NCBI RefSeq assembly: GCF_030814435.1
Contig: NZ_JAUSUW010000001.1
Coordinates: 310,001 to 374,000 of the forward strand
Reading direction: 5' to 3'
Origin: Peteryoungia aggregata LMG 23059
GTDB lineage: Bacteria > Pseudomonadota > Alphaproteobacteria > Rhizobiales > Rhizobiaceae
Length of the DNA: 64,000 bases
Made by a program: the position numbers and the translations under genes. Numbering within the stretch: position 1 is the first letter of the stretch; every line of letters begins with the position of its first letter. Positions 38,005 to 49,046 of the stretch are shown piece after piece. The notes under the pieces are model-generated. The model worked only from the letters and a program-made list of their open reading frames with translations, was not told the origin of the DNA and searched no databases.

Positions 38005-38885
38005 GCGGGGACAGCCGTTTTCTCGGGCTCCTGTATCTGGCGCCATATATCGTCGGACTTCTGGTCTTCACGGCACTGCCATTCGTCGTGTCTCTCTATC
38101 TGAGTTTCACCGACTACAATCTGATGAGTGCGCCGATCTTCACCGGCTTCGACAACTATATCAGGCTGTTCACCTCGGACAGGACTTTCATACGGTCACT
38201 GAGCGTCACCCTGCTCTATGTCTTTGTCACGGTGCCGCTGGAACTGTGCTTCGCCCTCTTCATCGCCGTCATCCTGAATTACAAGCTGAAGTTCATCAAT
38301 CTCTACCGCACGGCCTTCTACGTCCCCTCGATCCTGGGCGGCTCCATCGCGATTGCCGTGTTGTGGCGCTACATGTTCGCCGATGTCGGCCTGGTCAACA
38401 TGGGCCTCGCGATGATCGGCCTCGAACCGGTCAACTGGTTCGGCGACCCGACCAATGCGATGTTCACGATCACGCTGCTGCGTGTCTGGCAGTTCGGTTC
38501 GGCCATGGTGATCTTCCTCGCGGCACTCCAGAGCATCGACAAGAGCCTTTACGAGGCCGCTTCGATCGACGGAGCGGGCAAGTGGAAGAGCTTCGTGCAC
38601 ATCACCCTGCCGCTGATCACACCGGTGATTTTCTTCAACCTGATCATGCAGATGGTCCAGGCCTTCCAGGAGTTCAACGGTCCCTACATCATCACGCAGG
38701 GCGGCCCGCTGAAGGCCACCTATTTCCTGCCGATTTACATCTATGACGAGGCCTTCCTGCGCTTCGACATGGGCTATGCCTCGGCCATCGCCTGGGTGCT
38801 GTTCCTCATCATCATGGCCCTCACCCTCATCGCCTTCTGGTCTTCGCGCCACTGGGTCTACTACGCCGGCGACAAGCGGAGCTGA
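38001..38885 (+). CDS. Sugar ABC transporter permease (TogM/MalF-like)
   Basis: A 294-residue inner-membrane permease with six hydrophobic segments (first: LGLLYLAPYIVGLLVFTALP) and the EAA loop (EAASIDGAGKWKSFVHITLP) that docks the ATPase. It belongs to the carbohydrate uptake-1 class. Its ATG overlaps the GH4 stop. Gene order of permease, permease, ATPase and binding protein, together with pectin enzymes, resembles TogMNAB of Dickeya, an oligogalacturonide importer. Confidence 0.9.
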   Translation: MSGDSRFLGLLYLAPYIVGLLVFTALPFVVSLYLSFTDYNLMSAPIFTGFDNYIRLFTSDRTFIRSLSVTLLYVFVTVPLELCFALFIAVILNYKLKFINLYRTAFYVPSILGGSIAIAVLWRYMFADVGLVNMGLAMIGLEPVNWFGDPTNAMFTITLLRVWQFGSAMVIFLAALQSIDKSLYEAASIDGAGKWKSFVHITLPLITPVIFFNLIMQMVQAFQEFNGPYIITQGGPLKATYFLPIYIYDEAFLRFDMGYASAIAWVLFLIIMALTLIAFWSSRHWVYYAGDKRS

Positions 38886-38887
38886 TC

Positions 38888-39796
38888 ATGACAGACCACG
38901 CCCTCACCCCTTTCGCCGCTGGCCTCGACGAGGTCGACAAGGCCCATCGTCGCGACCGTCGCCGACAGAAGATGACGATCGTGTTCCGCTATGCGCTTCT
39001 CACGCTCGTCGGGCTCATCATGCTCTATCCGCTGATCTGGCTGATCGGCGCGTCGTTCAAGACCAATTCCGAGATCTTCGCCAATCCGGGCTTCTGGCCG
39101 GAAAACCCGACAGCCGACGGCTATATCCGCGGCTGGCAGACCTCGACGCCCTACACCTTCGGAACCTTCTTCCTGAACACGCTGTGGATCGTGCTGCCGA
39201 AGATCATCGGCACCGCGATCTCCTGCACGGCGGTCGCCTACGGCTTCGCCCGCTTCGACTTCCCGTTCAAGAAGCTGCTTTTCGCCACCCTGATCGCGAC
39301 ACTGCTGCTGCCCAACGTCGTGACCCGAATCCCGCAATACCTGCTGTTCCGCGATCTCGGCTGGCTCGACACCTATCTTCCGCTCTGGGTCCCCTCGGCA
39401 TTCGCCGGCGACGCCTTCTTCGTCTTCATGCTGGTGCAGTTCCTGCGCGCCATTCCGCGCGACATGGAAGAGGCCGCCCGTGTGGATGGCGCCAATACCT
39501 GGCAGGTCCTGATCTTCATTGTCGTGCCCCTCCTGATGCCGGCCCTGATCTCCGTCTGCCTGTTCCAGTTCATGTGGACGATGAACGACTTCCTCGGGCC
39601 GCTGATCTACCTCTCCTCGGTCGACAAGTTCCCCGTCTCGCTGGCGCTGAAGCTGTCGATCGACACGACGGAGGCCTTCGAATGGAACCGGGTGCTCGCC
39701 ATGTCGGTGCTAACACTCCTGCCGGCCCTGACGGTCTTCTTCCTCGCCCAGAAATACTTCATCGACGGCATCTCCGCCGGCGGCATCAAGGGATAA
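38888..39796 (+). CDS. Sugar ABC transporter permease (TogN/MalG-like)
   Basis: A 302-residue permease, partner of the preceding one. A charged cytoplasmic N terminus precedes TM1 (LLTLVGLIMLYPLIWLIGAS), and the EAA loop reads EEAARVDGANTWQVLIFIVV. The NPTADGYIRGW segment is common in MalG-type proteins. It begins 2 bp after the first permease gene and ends 4 bp before the ATPase gene. Confidence 0.9.
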   Translation: MTDHALTPFAAGLDEVDKAHRRDRRRQKMTIVFRYALLTLVGLIMLYPLIWLIGASFKTNSEIFANPGFWPENPTADGYIRGWQTSTPYTFGTFFLNTLWIVLPKIIGTAISCTAVAYGFARFDFPFKKLLFATLIATLLLPNVVTRIPQYLLFRDLGWLDTYLPLWVPSAFAGDAFFVFMLVQFLRAIPRDMEEAARVDGANTWQVLIFIVVPLLMPALISVCLFQFMWTMNDFLGPLIYLSSVDKFPVSLALKLSIDTTEAFEWNRVLAMSVLTLLPALTVFFLAQKYFIDGISAGGIKG

Positions 39797-39800
39797 AACA

Positions 39801-40913
<1,113 letters not shown>

Positions 40914-40946
40914 AGCCGTCATCGTTCTAACTTGGGAGGAGCCAGA

Positions 40947-42203
40947 ATGAGAACCTTGATCATGACCGCCGCACTTCTTGCGGCCACCAGCCTGAGCACT
41001 GCCTATGCCGCTGACCTTCGCATGTCCTGGTGGGGCAGCGACGACCGCCATATCGCCACGCAGGAAGCCTTGAAGCTCTGCGGTGGCAAGTTCGGCCATA
41101 CTGTTTCGCCTGAGTTTACCGGCTGGACCGGTCATCAGGAAAAGATCACCACGCAGCTTGCCGGCCGCACCGAAGCCGACATCATGCAGATCAACTGGCC
41201 CTGGCTGCCGATCTTCTCCAAGAACGGCGACGGCTTCGTCGATCTCAACGAGTTCAAGGACGTGATCGACCTCAGCCAGTGGTCGGAGACGGACCTGAAG
41301 GGTGGCAGCGTCGAAGGCAAGCTGAACGGCCTGCCCGTGTCGACCACCGGTCGCGTCTTCATGTTCAACAAGACCACCTATGACAAGGCGGGCCTCGCAA
41401 TCCCGACCACCTGGGACGAACTGCTCGCCGCAGCCCCGGTGATGAAGGAAAAGCTTGGCCAGGATTACTATCCCTTTGAAGGCACAGCTCTCGACGCCCG
41501 CCTCGTCGTGATCCTGCGCACCACGCAGAAGACCGGCAAGGACCTGATCGATCCGGCGACCAACCAGGTTGCCTGGACCGTAGAAGAACTGGCCGATGGC
41601 CTGAAGTTCTACCAGACCATGGTCGACAATGGCGTCATCAAGTCCTGGAAGGACGTTGCCGCCGGCGGCAATGCGCCGCTGCACGAAAACCCGGCCTGGG
41701 CCAGCGGCAAGATCGCCGGCACCTATCAGTGGGACAGCACCTACGGCAAGATCGCCGGTCCGATGGAAAAGGGCCAGGAACTCGTGCCCGTCAAGCTGCT
41801 GCAGGTCGACGCCGCCAAGACCGAAGGCGTCTACCGCAAGCCTTCGATGCTGTTTGCCATCTCGAAGAACAGCAAGGAGCCGAAGGCGGCAGCCGAAATC
41901 GTCAACTGCCTGCTGAACGATCCGGAAGCGATCAAGATCCTCGGCGCCACCCGTGGGGTGCCCTCCAGCAAGATCGCCCTCGACGAACTGACCAAGGCCG
42001 GATCGATCAAGCCGGTGCAGGTCGCCGCCAACAAGATCGTGCTTGATGGTGCGGGGGTCGGCGTCTCGCCGCTCAACGAGCATCCGCGCGTGACGGATGT
42101 CTTCGACAGCACGTTCGAAGCCTTCGCCTATGGCCAGGCTTCGGCAGAAGACGCTGCCGCCGAGATCATCGACGGCATCAACAGCGCGCTGACTGGCATC
42201 TGA
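40947..42203 (+). CDS. Sugar ABC transporter substrate-binding protein (TogB-like)
   Basis: A 418-residue binding protein with a Sec signal (MRTLIMTAALLAATSLSTAY, cut near AYA-A) and the SBP_bac_1 fold; the mature start LRMSWWGSDDRHIATQEALK is typical of oligouronide or rhamnogalacturonide binding proteins. The ATG at 40947 has GGGAGGAG in front. It is the last transporter gene, followed by two pectin hydrolases. An oligogalacturonide ligand is inferred from the operon. Confidence 0.9.
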   Translation: MRTLIMTAALLAATSLSTAYAADLRMSWWGSDDRHIATQEALKLCGGKFGHTVSPEFTGWTGHQEKITTQLAGRTEADIMQINWPWLPIFSKNGDGFVDLNEFKDVIDLSQWSETDLKGGSVEGKLNGLPVSTTGRVFMFNKTTYDKAGLAIPTTWDELLAAAPVMKEKLGQDYYPFEGTALDARLVVILRTTQKTGKDLIDPATNQVAWTVEELADGLKFYQTMVDNGVIKSWKDVAAGGNAPLHENPAWASGKIAGTYQWDSTYGKIAGPMEKGQELVPVKLLQVDAAKTEGVYRKPSMLFAISKNSKEPKAAAEIVNCLLNDPEAIKILGATRGVPSSKIALDELTKAGSIKPVQVAANKIVLDGAGVGVSPLNEHPRVTDVFDSTFEAFAYGQASAEDAAAEIIDGINSALTGI

Positions 42204-42214
42204 GGAGGACGATC

Positions 42215-43726
42215 TTGACCGACGGCCCCATCCAGCTGCTGCACCTGTCATCAAGGACGGCAACACTGACGATCGAGGCGGACGCGCATCTGTTCGCCCT
42301 CGACCGGGCGTTGCCCTGGGTGCTGCAGCTGGGGGACGGCACGAAGGTCAAGACGGGCAGTGTGACCTCGGTCGTGCTGTCTCTCGACGGTCTTGAACCG
42401 GACAACGAGTACCGCTTCTCGACCGCGATCGGTGGCATCACCTTTCGTACAGCCGACGAAACGGCCCTGGTCGATATCCGCGACCACGGGGCGCGACCAG
42501 ACAGCAAGGACAACACCACGGCGATCCAGTCTGCGATCGCCGCGGTGCCGGCGGGTGGAACACTCCGGCTGCCCGCCGGCTCCTGGTCTTCAGGCCCGCT
42601 TTTCCTGAAGAGTGACATGACGCTGCTGATCGAAGACGGCGCAGTTCTGCAGGACATCGGCACCCGCGAGGGGCGCCGGATTCTATCCGCCCGCCATCCG
42701 GACGGACGCGTGCTCGGCACCTGGGAAGGGGTCGCGGAAGCCTGCTTCGAAAGCCTGCTCAATGCGATCGATTGCGACAACCTGACGATCTGCGGCAAGG
42801 GTATCGTTGATGGCGGCGGCGACCGGGGCGATTGGTGGACCTGGCCAAAAGAAACCCGCGATGGCGCGCGGCGTCCACGCACGATCTTCCTGTCCGGCTG
42901 CCGCGATCTGACCATGGCCGGCATCACGGTGCAGAATTCCCCCTCCTGGACCATCCATCCCGTGCTTTGCGAGGACGTTCTCGCCGCTGACCTGACGATC
43001 CGCAACCACCCTGATACCCCCAACACCGACGGGTTGAACCCCGAATCCAGCCAGAACATTCGCCTGATCGGCCTCGATATTTCGGTCGGCGACGACTGCG
43101 TGGCGATCAAGGCCGGCAAGCGCGATCCGCGCGGCGGCCCGGATCGACCGACCCGAAATGTCGAGATCCGCAACTGCCTGATGCAGCGCGGCCATGGCGC
43201 CGTGGTCATGGGCAGCGAAATGAGCCAGGGGATCAGCGACGTCACCATCAGTCGCTGCCATTTCATCGGCACGGACCGGGGCCTGCGCATCAAGACCCGG
43301 CGCGGCCGTGGCGGTAGTGTCTCCAATATCAGCGTCCATGACTGCCGCATGGAGGATGTCGCGACCCCGATCGCCGTCAACGCCTTCTACTTCTGCGATG
43401 CTGATGGACGCTCCGATTATGTCCAGTCCCGCGCCGCCATGCCCGTCTCAGCCACCACGCCGAAGATTGCGAGGATCGACATTCGCAATCTCGAGATTTC
43501 AGGCGCCGAAACGGCGGCAGCCGTCTTCTACGGACTGCCGGAATCCGCAATCGATTCCGTCTCGATCGATGGCATGAGCATTGCCTATAGCGCCGATGCA
43601 AAACCCGCCGTGCCCGAGATGGCGTGCCACCTGCCGGAACTGCGCCATGCCGGCATCATCGCTGAAAACACGACATTCAGTCGTCTCACGCGCCTCTCAC
43701 CCACTTCCATTCACCCGGACCCATGA
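42215..43726 (+). CDS. GH28 polygalacturonase-family hydrolase, cytoplasmic
   Basis: A 503-residue GH28 right-handed beta-helix enzyme. The four catalytic motifs are all present: NTDG, GDDC, GHG and RIKT. A short N-terminal beta domain (residues about 1-80) precedes the DHGARPDSKDNTTAIQSAI segment that opens the helix. No signal peptide is visible, so it should hydrolyse imported galacturonide oligomers in the cytoplasm, perhaps from the non-reducing end. The start is a TTG at 42215 with GAGGAGG 6-7 bases upstream, 11 bp after the binding-protein stop. Confidence 0.92.
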   Translation: MTDGPIQLLHLSSRTATLTIEADAHLFALDRALPWVLQLGDGTKVKTGSVTSVVLSLDGLEPDNEYRFSTAIGGITFRTADETALVDIRDHGARPDSKDNTTAIQSAIAAVPAGGTLRLPAGSWSSGPLFLKSDMTLLIEDGAVLQDIGTREGRRILSARHPDGRVLGTWEGVAEACFESLLNAIDCDNLTICGKGIVDGGGDRGDWWTWPKETRDGARRPRTIFLSGCRDLTMAGITVQNSPSWTIHPVLCEDVLAADLTIRNHPDTPNTDGLNPESSQNIRLIGLDISVGDDCVAIKAGKRDPRGGPDRPTRNVEIRNCLMQRGHGAVVMGSEMSQGISDVTISRCHFIGTDRGLRIKTRRGRGGSVSNISVHDCRMEDVATPIAVNAFYFCDADGRSDYVQSRAAMPVSATTPKIARIDIRNLEISGAETAAAVFYGLPESAIDSVSIDGMSIAYSADAKPAVPEMACHLPELRHAGIIAENTTFSRLTRLSPTSIHPDP

Positions 43727-43732
43727 AGACCG

Positions 43733-44869
43733 ATGCTGATCTCCTATTTCGACGACTACGCTCGCGACTACGAACCCTACAAGGCAGGCGCCTGGTGTTA
43801 TGAGGACGGCTGCCTGTATCGCGGCCTGATCACGCTGCATGAGGCGACAGGGGATCCGCGCTGGCTCGACCATCTGACCCGTCTGGTCGACGCCCAGCTG
43901 GATGCCGACGGCGGTCTCGCCGACTACCGGATCACCGAATTCAACATCGACAACATTCAGCCGGGACATGCGCTGCTTTATCTCCACCGTCTGACCAGCC
44001 AGGCCCGCTATCTGGATGCAGCACGACAACTCGGTCTCCAGTTGACCCACCACCCCCGTATCGGCACTGGTCCCTATTGGCACAAGCTGCGCTATCCCCA
44101 TCAGGTATGGCTCGATGGCCTCTACATGGCCATGCCGTTCAAGATCGCACTCGGACTGAAGCTCGATGATCAGGCTCTGGTAGAGGAAGCCATCAGACAG
44201 TTGACGACGGCCCTCGACCTGACCTTTGACAAGGCATCCGGCCTCTACCGCCATGGTTACGACGAGTCGCGCCTGCAGGACTGGGCCGATCCGGATACGG
44301 GTCTCTCGCCAGCCCATTGGGCACGATCGATCGGCTGGCTGGCCATGGCCTTCGTCGACGTGATCGAGCATCTGCCGGAGGGTGAAAGCCGCCGCGATCT
44401 GTCGAAACGCCTGGCCTCTCTGAACGACCGGCTTGCCGCCCTTGTCACAAGCGACCATCGCTGGCTGCAGGTGATCGATGCGCCTGATGTGAAGGGTAAC
44501 TATCCCGAAAGTTCGGCCACCGCGATGTTCGCCTACGCGCTGCAGAAATCGGAGCGGCTGGGTATCGACCGCCACGGCGATCTCGGGCGGTCGGCGCTCA
44601 AGGCTCTGACCGATCTCGAACTCCGGCCCGTCGAGGGAAGACGACCGCAGTTGCAGAATGTCTGTTGCGTCGCAGGCCTTGGCCCCTTCCAGGGCATCTA
44701 TCGCGATGGCAGCATTGCCTACTACCTCACCGAAGCCATCCGCCCCGACGACATAAAGGGCGTTGCTCCACTGATGATGGCCGAGGCCGAACGTCTACTG
44801 GCAGAGGGCACCGCCCTCAACCGACAAGACGAAACCCGGAGACTGCTGCAGCCGGTGAACGCGGTCTGA
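43733..44869 (+). CDS. GH105 unsaturated galacturonyl/rhamnogalacturonyl hydrolase
   Basis: A 378-residue (alpha/alpha)6-barrel protein of family GH105 (YteR/RhiN). Recognisable segments are WCYEDGCLYRGLITLHEATG, FNIDNIQPGHALLYLH, the catalytic-Asp region VWLDGLYMAMPF and DPDTGLSPAHWARSIGWLAM. It releases the 4,5-unsaturated uronate from lyase-derived oligomers, whose product is then handled by KduI. No signal peptide is present. It closes the transporter-hydrolase operon, 6 bp after the GH28 gene. Confidence 0.93.
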   Translation: MLISYFDDYARDYEPYKAGAWCYEDGCLYRGLITLHEATGDPRWLDHLTRLVDAQLDADGGLADYRITEFNIDNIQPGHALLYLHRLTSQARYLDAARQLGLQLTHHPRIGTGPYWHKLRYPHQVWLDGLYMAMPFKIALGLKLDDQALVEEAIRQLTTALDLTFDKASGLYRHGYDESRLQDWADPDTGLSPAHWARSIGWLAMAFVDVIEHLPEGESRRDLSKRLASLNDRLAALVTSDHRWLQVIDAPDVKGNYPESSATAMFAYALQKSERLGIDRHGDLGRSALKALTDLELRPVEGRRPQLQNVCCVAGLGPFQGIYRDGSIAYYLTEAIRPDDIKGVAPLMMAEAERLLAEGTALNRQDETRRLLQPVNAV

Positions 44870-44880
44870 TGCGCAGCGGA

Positions 44881-44909
44881 TGGACCGCCGGCGGGGAGCC
44901 GACGGTCCA
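44881..44909. terminator. Hairpin between convergent GH105 and dabA genes
   Basis: TGGACCG (44881-44887) pairs with CGGTCCA (44903-44909), with further inner CGGC/GCCG pairing. It lies in the 50-bp gap between convergent stop codons. No T-run, so it is a tentative shared terminator. Confidence 0.4.
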
Positions 44910-44919
44910 GCCCTAAAGC

Positions 44920-47334
44920 TCAGCCCGCGGCCTTCTGCTCAACGTCAGATACCGCACCCTGGCGAACATCCGTCCAGCCGAGATTGCCGGCATAACGCCA
45001 GGCCATCTGCCCCTGGTCGTCGAGTGCAAAGAGGCTGAGCCAGCCATTGTCGAACAGCGCCCGCACCTGCGCATGCCGTTTCAGGATGTCGGCAATAGCC
45101 TCCTTCGGAGCCTCGACGGCAACCGTCAACCTGAGCGGTTCATGGACGAAATCTTCGCCATCATGGACGGACTGCCAGGGAAGACCAGCACGCAGATTAC
45201 CGCCATTGCCCTCGACGACCCCGATGCCGCCGACGACATTGTGCAACAGTTTGTTGCCGGCACCGAACAGAGACGGTGCAACCGACGAGCCGAAATACTG
45301 CAGGCTGATCCAGCTCGCGACGACGACGGGGGCCGTCAGGATGAGTTCGAGGATCTTGTAGCCCTCATCCTTCTTCCAGACATAGTCGTGCAGGAAGGCC
45401 TGGCCTTCCAGTGAGCGACCAGCCGTCCGTGAGCGCGGTGCCGCGATGAAAGCACGGCAGCCCGCAAGCCCGAGCTCGGGCCGCACCTCCGACCAGTCAC
45501 GGCTGCGCTCGATGACGCTCTCTGCCGTCGCCCGAGGCAACCGCCGCGCCCGCTCTGCCCGCGTCAGGCTGCCGGCCTGGGCAAGCCACTGGCGGATGCG
45601 AACGATGTCTTGAGGCAGAATGTCGTTCTCCAGATCGTCTTCGAACAGCGTGACCGTATCGGTCGTCGTATCGTGCAGGGCACCGAGGAAGACGGTATCC
45701 GCCGGAACATTGATCCCGTTGGCGACAAGCTTCTCCCGCACCGCGCGATCATTCAAGAGATCGGCCAGCAGGCGCGCATTCACATCCCCCGCATAGCCAC
45801 CGCAGGCGCCGCAGTGGAGCGCGCTGGCATAGGGATTGTTGACCACATTGGCGCCATGGCCAGAGACCAGGATGAAACGCCCGAAGCCTTCGGTCAGCGA
45901 CATGGCCTTGAGTACCGTTTCCGCCACCACCGCCCGCGTGTCGAGATCGAGGCTCGGCACAAAGCGCGGCTTGGCCGCATCCGGCCCCTTGCCCTTGCCG
46001 AAGCCGAGACCATCGCGCATCAGCTTGCCGGCATAGACGGGGCCCATCGCCTCGACGAAGGCGAAAGAGGAAACGGCAGCAAGCTTGAAGCGACCCCAGG
46101 CGCGGGTGGCACGGGCGCTGAACCGCGCCTGCTGATCGGCATCCTCATCGTGATCCACAGAGCTGCAGCTGAAGACAGAGGGCTTCAGGAGAACCGGCAG
46201 ACGATGTTCGGAAACATCAGAGGCAAAGCCCTTGTGGCTGGCGCCGAGACCGAAGAAGCCGGCGAAGCCAAGCGTCCGGATAGACGGATCAATGCTCTCG
46301 AGCGAGCGGCGGAAGACCTCCGAGCGCACGTCGATGCAGAAGGCCGCCTGCAGGACTGGCCGCAACTCGGCAACCTTGATCGGCGAGGGTGCAGCAAGCG
46401 TGGCAGTGAGCTTCCGCTGCGCTGCGCGTTCAGCAGCGACCTGCAGCAAGCCGTCGATGACGGTATCGAAGTCAGGGCTGACCGGCTCGACATGGCTCCG
46501 CCGCACCTGCTGCCACTCACTCTCGATGGCGGTCTTGTGCCGGGCGTAAAGGGCCTCTTCGAAGACCAGCCGGATCGCCAGCAGCTCGAGCGCCGTCGTG
46601 TCCGTGCGTCCCTCGACCTCGGCCTTGAACTGGATGTGGCGCGCGAATTGCGCCCAGCCGCCGACGGTCAACAGGAGCTGATGGAAATAGGTGCCGGGCT
46701 CCGCACCAAGGCCGAGGGAGACAGCCGCCCGTTCGATCGCCGCATAGGGTGTCTCCGGCGTTTCGTCGACATGGATGCTGAAGCCCTTCAGCCCCAAGAT
46801 TTCCGGCGTCAAATCATGGGTCGCAAAGGCACGCCAGGCGGCGTAGAGCCCGTTCCGCCGGGAAGCGGCCCAAAGGGCCTGCCCCTGATCGAAGAAACCG
46901 GCTGCAAAGGTGCCGATGCGTTCGGAGACCAGCCCCGGCCAGTCCTTGCCCGTGGCCCGTGCGGCAAGCTCCGCGATGGTCGGGAGTGCGGCAGCCGGCT
47001 GCGGCTCCTCGCCAACGGCAGCCTTCAGCGCCGGAAGATCGATGCGGTTGAAGAGCGCGCTCGACTGGAGCGCTGCGATCAGGTCTTCATCTGTGATCTC
47101 TCCCTTGGCGATCTTGTCGGCATAATGCTTGCGCGGCAATGCCAGCCGGACGCCGCCGATCCGGGCGAGCCGGGTCGCAGTCTGATCGAGCGTCTCGGTG
47201 ATCTGGCCGAGGAAGGGATTGACGGCGACGGTCGCTGTCAGCGGCCAGGCCGGCGGGATCGCCCGCACGGCCTGATCCGCCGCCAGCGCGAGTGCTTCAC
47301 CATGCAGGGTGTCGATCGTGTTCATCTCGGTCAT
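44920..47334 (-). CDS. dabA: Inorganic carbon accumulation protein DabA (UPF0753/DUF2309)
   Basis: An 804-residue protein of the DabA family, a beta-carbonic-anhydrase-like zinc protein that works with DabB as a vectorial CO2-hydration/bicarbonate accumulation complex at the membrane. The zinc-site residues are present with family spacing: Cys333 and Asp335 in CIDVRSE, His493 in HGANVVNN, Cys508 in HCGACGG. The start at 47334 follows AAGGAG and lies inside the last codons of dabB. The family is secure; in a heterotroph the role is probably CO2/bicarbonate supply for carboxylases. Confidence 0.93.
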   Translation of the reverse strand: MTEMNTIDTLHGEALALAADQAVRAIPPAWPLTATVAVNPFLGQITETLDQTATRLARIGGVRLALPRKHYADKIAKGEITDEDLIAALQSSALFNRIDLPALKAAVGEEPQPAAALPTIAELAARATGKDWPGLVSERIGTFAAGFFDQGQALWAASRRNGLYAAWRAFATHDLTPEILGLKGFSIHVDETPETPYAAIERAAVSLGLGAEPGTYFHQLLLTVGGWAQFARHIQFKAEVEGRTDTTALELLAIRLVFEEALYARHKTAIESEWQQVRRSHVEPVSPDFDTVIDGLLQVAAERAAQRKLTATLAAPSPIKVAELRPVLQAAFCIDVRSEVFRRSLESIDPSIRTLGFAGFFGLGASHKGFASDVSEHRLPVLLKPSVFSCSSVDHDEDADQQARFSARATRAWGRFKLAAVSSFAFVEAMGPVYAGKLMRDGLGFGKGKGPDAAKPRFVPSLDLDTRAVVAETVLKAMSLTEGFGRFILVSGHGANVVNNPYASALHCGACGGYAGDVNARLLADLLNDRAVREKLVANGINVPADTVFLGALHDTTTDTVTLFEDDLENDILPQDIVRIRQWLAQAGSLTRAERARRLPRATAESVIERSRDWSEVRPELGLAGCRAFIAAPRSRTAGRSLEGQAFLHDYVWKKDEGYKILELILTAPVVVASWISLQYFGSSVAPSLFGAGNKLLHNVVGGIGVVEGNGGNLRAGLPWQSVHDGEDFVHEPLRLTVAVEAPKEAIADILKRHAQVRALFDNGWLSLFALDDQGQMAWRYAGNLGWTDVRQGAVSDVEQKAAG

Positions 47335-47338
47335 CGGT

Positions 47339-48922
47339 TCACTCCTTGATGGAAGCAGGCGTTGCGGAAGCGGAGCGGGAAAGGTTCCAGCCACCGAGCA
47401 GTCGATCGAAGAGGGCATTGACGTAGAGACCGTTGGCGAGATGGACCCTTAGGCCCGCCGCTGCCGGATGATAGGCCCAGAGCGGGAAGAGCGACTGGGC
47501 AACCGCGACCACGCCGAAGGTGACGACGGCGAGCAGCATCAGCGTCCATTCGAGCGGCCCGGGCTGTGGGGTTGCGGGTAGCGTGCCGAGCATAAGCTTG
47601 TCGGAGATGCGCTGCAGGGCGAAATAGGCCGTGGCCGCCGAGATCGAGTAGAGCGAGGTCCGCCAGGTCAGCGCCCGGGGAGCCGCATCCGCCAACCCTT
47701 GAGCGATCAAGTAAGCGACGCCGAAGATCAGGATCGCCCCAAGCGCGAGCGCCTGCGGCGGCTTGTCGGCAAAGCCGAAGAGCAGACCGATCACGGCATA
47801 GATCGTCAACGCCAGCAGGAAGGCGCGGCCAACGGCCTTGGCATTGGGGATCGCGACCGGACCGGGGCGCCGCGTCGAGGCGACCGTCTCGATGGCCGAA
47901 CCGGAGGCGAGGAAGGCATGCGCCTTGTAGAGCGAATGGGCGACGATGTGCAGCAGCGCGATCGGGAAGAGCGCCAGACCACATTGCAGGATCATGAAGC
48001 CCATCTGCGCGACAGTGGACCAGGCGAGCGAGGTCTTCACCGCCGACTGGGTGAGCATCACGAGACTGCCGAACAGCGCCGTGAAGCCGCCGACCATGAC
48101 CAGCACCGCAAGCACCACCGGCGCCTGCAGCATGACATCGGCAAAGCGGATCAGCAGGAAACCACCGGCATTGACGACGCCGGCATGCAGCAGAGCCGAA
48201 ACCGGGGTCGGCGTTTCCATCACTTCGGTCAGCCAGCCATGGGTCGGGAACTGCGCAGACTTCAGAAGCGCAGCAAGGGCGAACAGGGCGGCGGATGCGA
48301 TCGTCAGCGGCAGCCCCTCGCCCTCGCGGGCCGCAGCGAGAATGGTCGCGATGTCACCGGTGCCGAACGAGATGGCGAGCAGGATGACGGCACCGATCAG
48401 GGCGGCATCACCGATGCGCGAGACGATGAACTTCTTGCGCGCCGCGCGCTGGGCGACGATCCGCTCGGGATAGAAGAGGAGCAGCTGATGCAGCAGCAGG
48501 CTGGTGGCGACCCAGCCGACGACGAGCTGCAGCAGAGTGCCGGACTGGACAAGCAGCAGGACGGCGCCAAGTGTTGCCGTCATCCAGCCGGTGAACGGTC
48601 CCTGCCGCTCTTCCCCGTCGAGGAAGGTGCCAGCATAACGCAGCACCACCCAGCCGATAAAGGACACGAGCAGCAGCATGACAAGGCTGACAAGGTCAAG
48701 CCGCGAGGCGAGCGCGAAGTAACCATAGCCGATCGCCGGGCTGGTTCCCGGCCCCTGGAGCACCAGAACGACAGCGGAAAGGATGGCGACGAGGATGGAG
48801 CCGAGCGCGGCGAATTCGGCAACGCGGATCGCCTGACGCGGGCGAAGGCCGGGCGCCTGGAAGGCATAAAGCGAGGCACCGGCAAGCAGGAGCGGTGCGA
48901 GAAGCGGCAACATATGGATCAC
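47339..48922 (-). CDS. dabB: DabB, NuoL/MrpA-like membrane subunit
   Basis: A 527-residue polytopic protein of the proton-pumping NADH dehydrogenase subunit L family. Conserved segments include [60 protein letters not shown] and [20 protein letters not shown], carrying the transmembrane Lys/Glu/His residues for cation coupling. Paired with dabA (overlapping by a few bases), it should supply the ion gradient that drives carbon uptake. The GTG at 48922 has GGAGA upstream; an ATG at 48913 does not. Confidence 0.93.
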   Translation of the reverse strand: MIHMLPLLAPLLLAGASLYAFQAPGLRPRQAIRVAEFAALGSILVAILSAVVLVLQGPGTSPAIGYGYFALASRLDLVSLVMLLLVSFIGWVVLRYAGTFLDGEERQGPFTGWMTATLGAVLLLVQSGTLLQLVVGWVATSLLLHQLLLFYPERIVAQRAARKKFIVSRIGDAALIGAVILLAISFGTGDIATILAAAREGEGLPLTIASAALFALAALLKSAQFPTHGWLTEVMETPTPVSALLHAGVVNAGGFLLIRFADVMLQAPVVLAVLVMVGGFTALFGSLVMLTQSAVKTSLAWSTVAQMGFMILQCGLALFPIALLHIVAHSLYKAHAFLASGSAIETVASTRRPGPVAIPNAKAVGRAFLLALTIYAVIGLLFGFADKPPQALALGAILIFGVAYLIAQGLADAAPRALTWRTSLYSISAATAYFALQRISDKLMLGTLPATPQPGPLEWTLMLLAVVTFGVVAVAQSLFPLWAYHPAAAGLRVHLANGLYVNALFDRLLGGWNLSRSASATPASIKE

Positions 48923-49029
48923 TTGATGTCTCCGGTCTGGGCCGCTGCTTGGGAGGAGGCCGCGGCGATCTCACGGACCTGTTATCAGTCACGTGATCAC
49001 AAGAAAAATTCATTGTTTCTCTAAATTCG

Positions 49030-49044
49030 TTCTATAAAATAGAA
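49030..49044. promoter_or_regulatory. Palindrome TTCTAT-AAA-ATAGAA at the LysR start
   Basis: A 6-bp perfect inverted repeat with a 3-base spacer ends two bases before the ATG of the LysR gene and faces dabB. Part of it (TATAAAAT) resembles a -10 box, which would place the transcript start at or near the ATG. Probably an autoregulatory site. Confidence 0.5.
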
Positions 49045-49046
49045 GA

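Noticed and set aside
45610..47349. Long open frame opposite dabA (about 579 codons)
   Set aside because: Antisense to a protein with an intact zinc site. No ribosome site, no domain, low-complexity composition.
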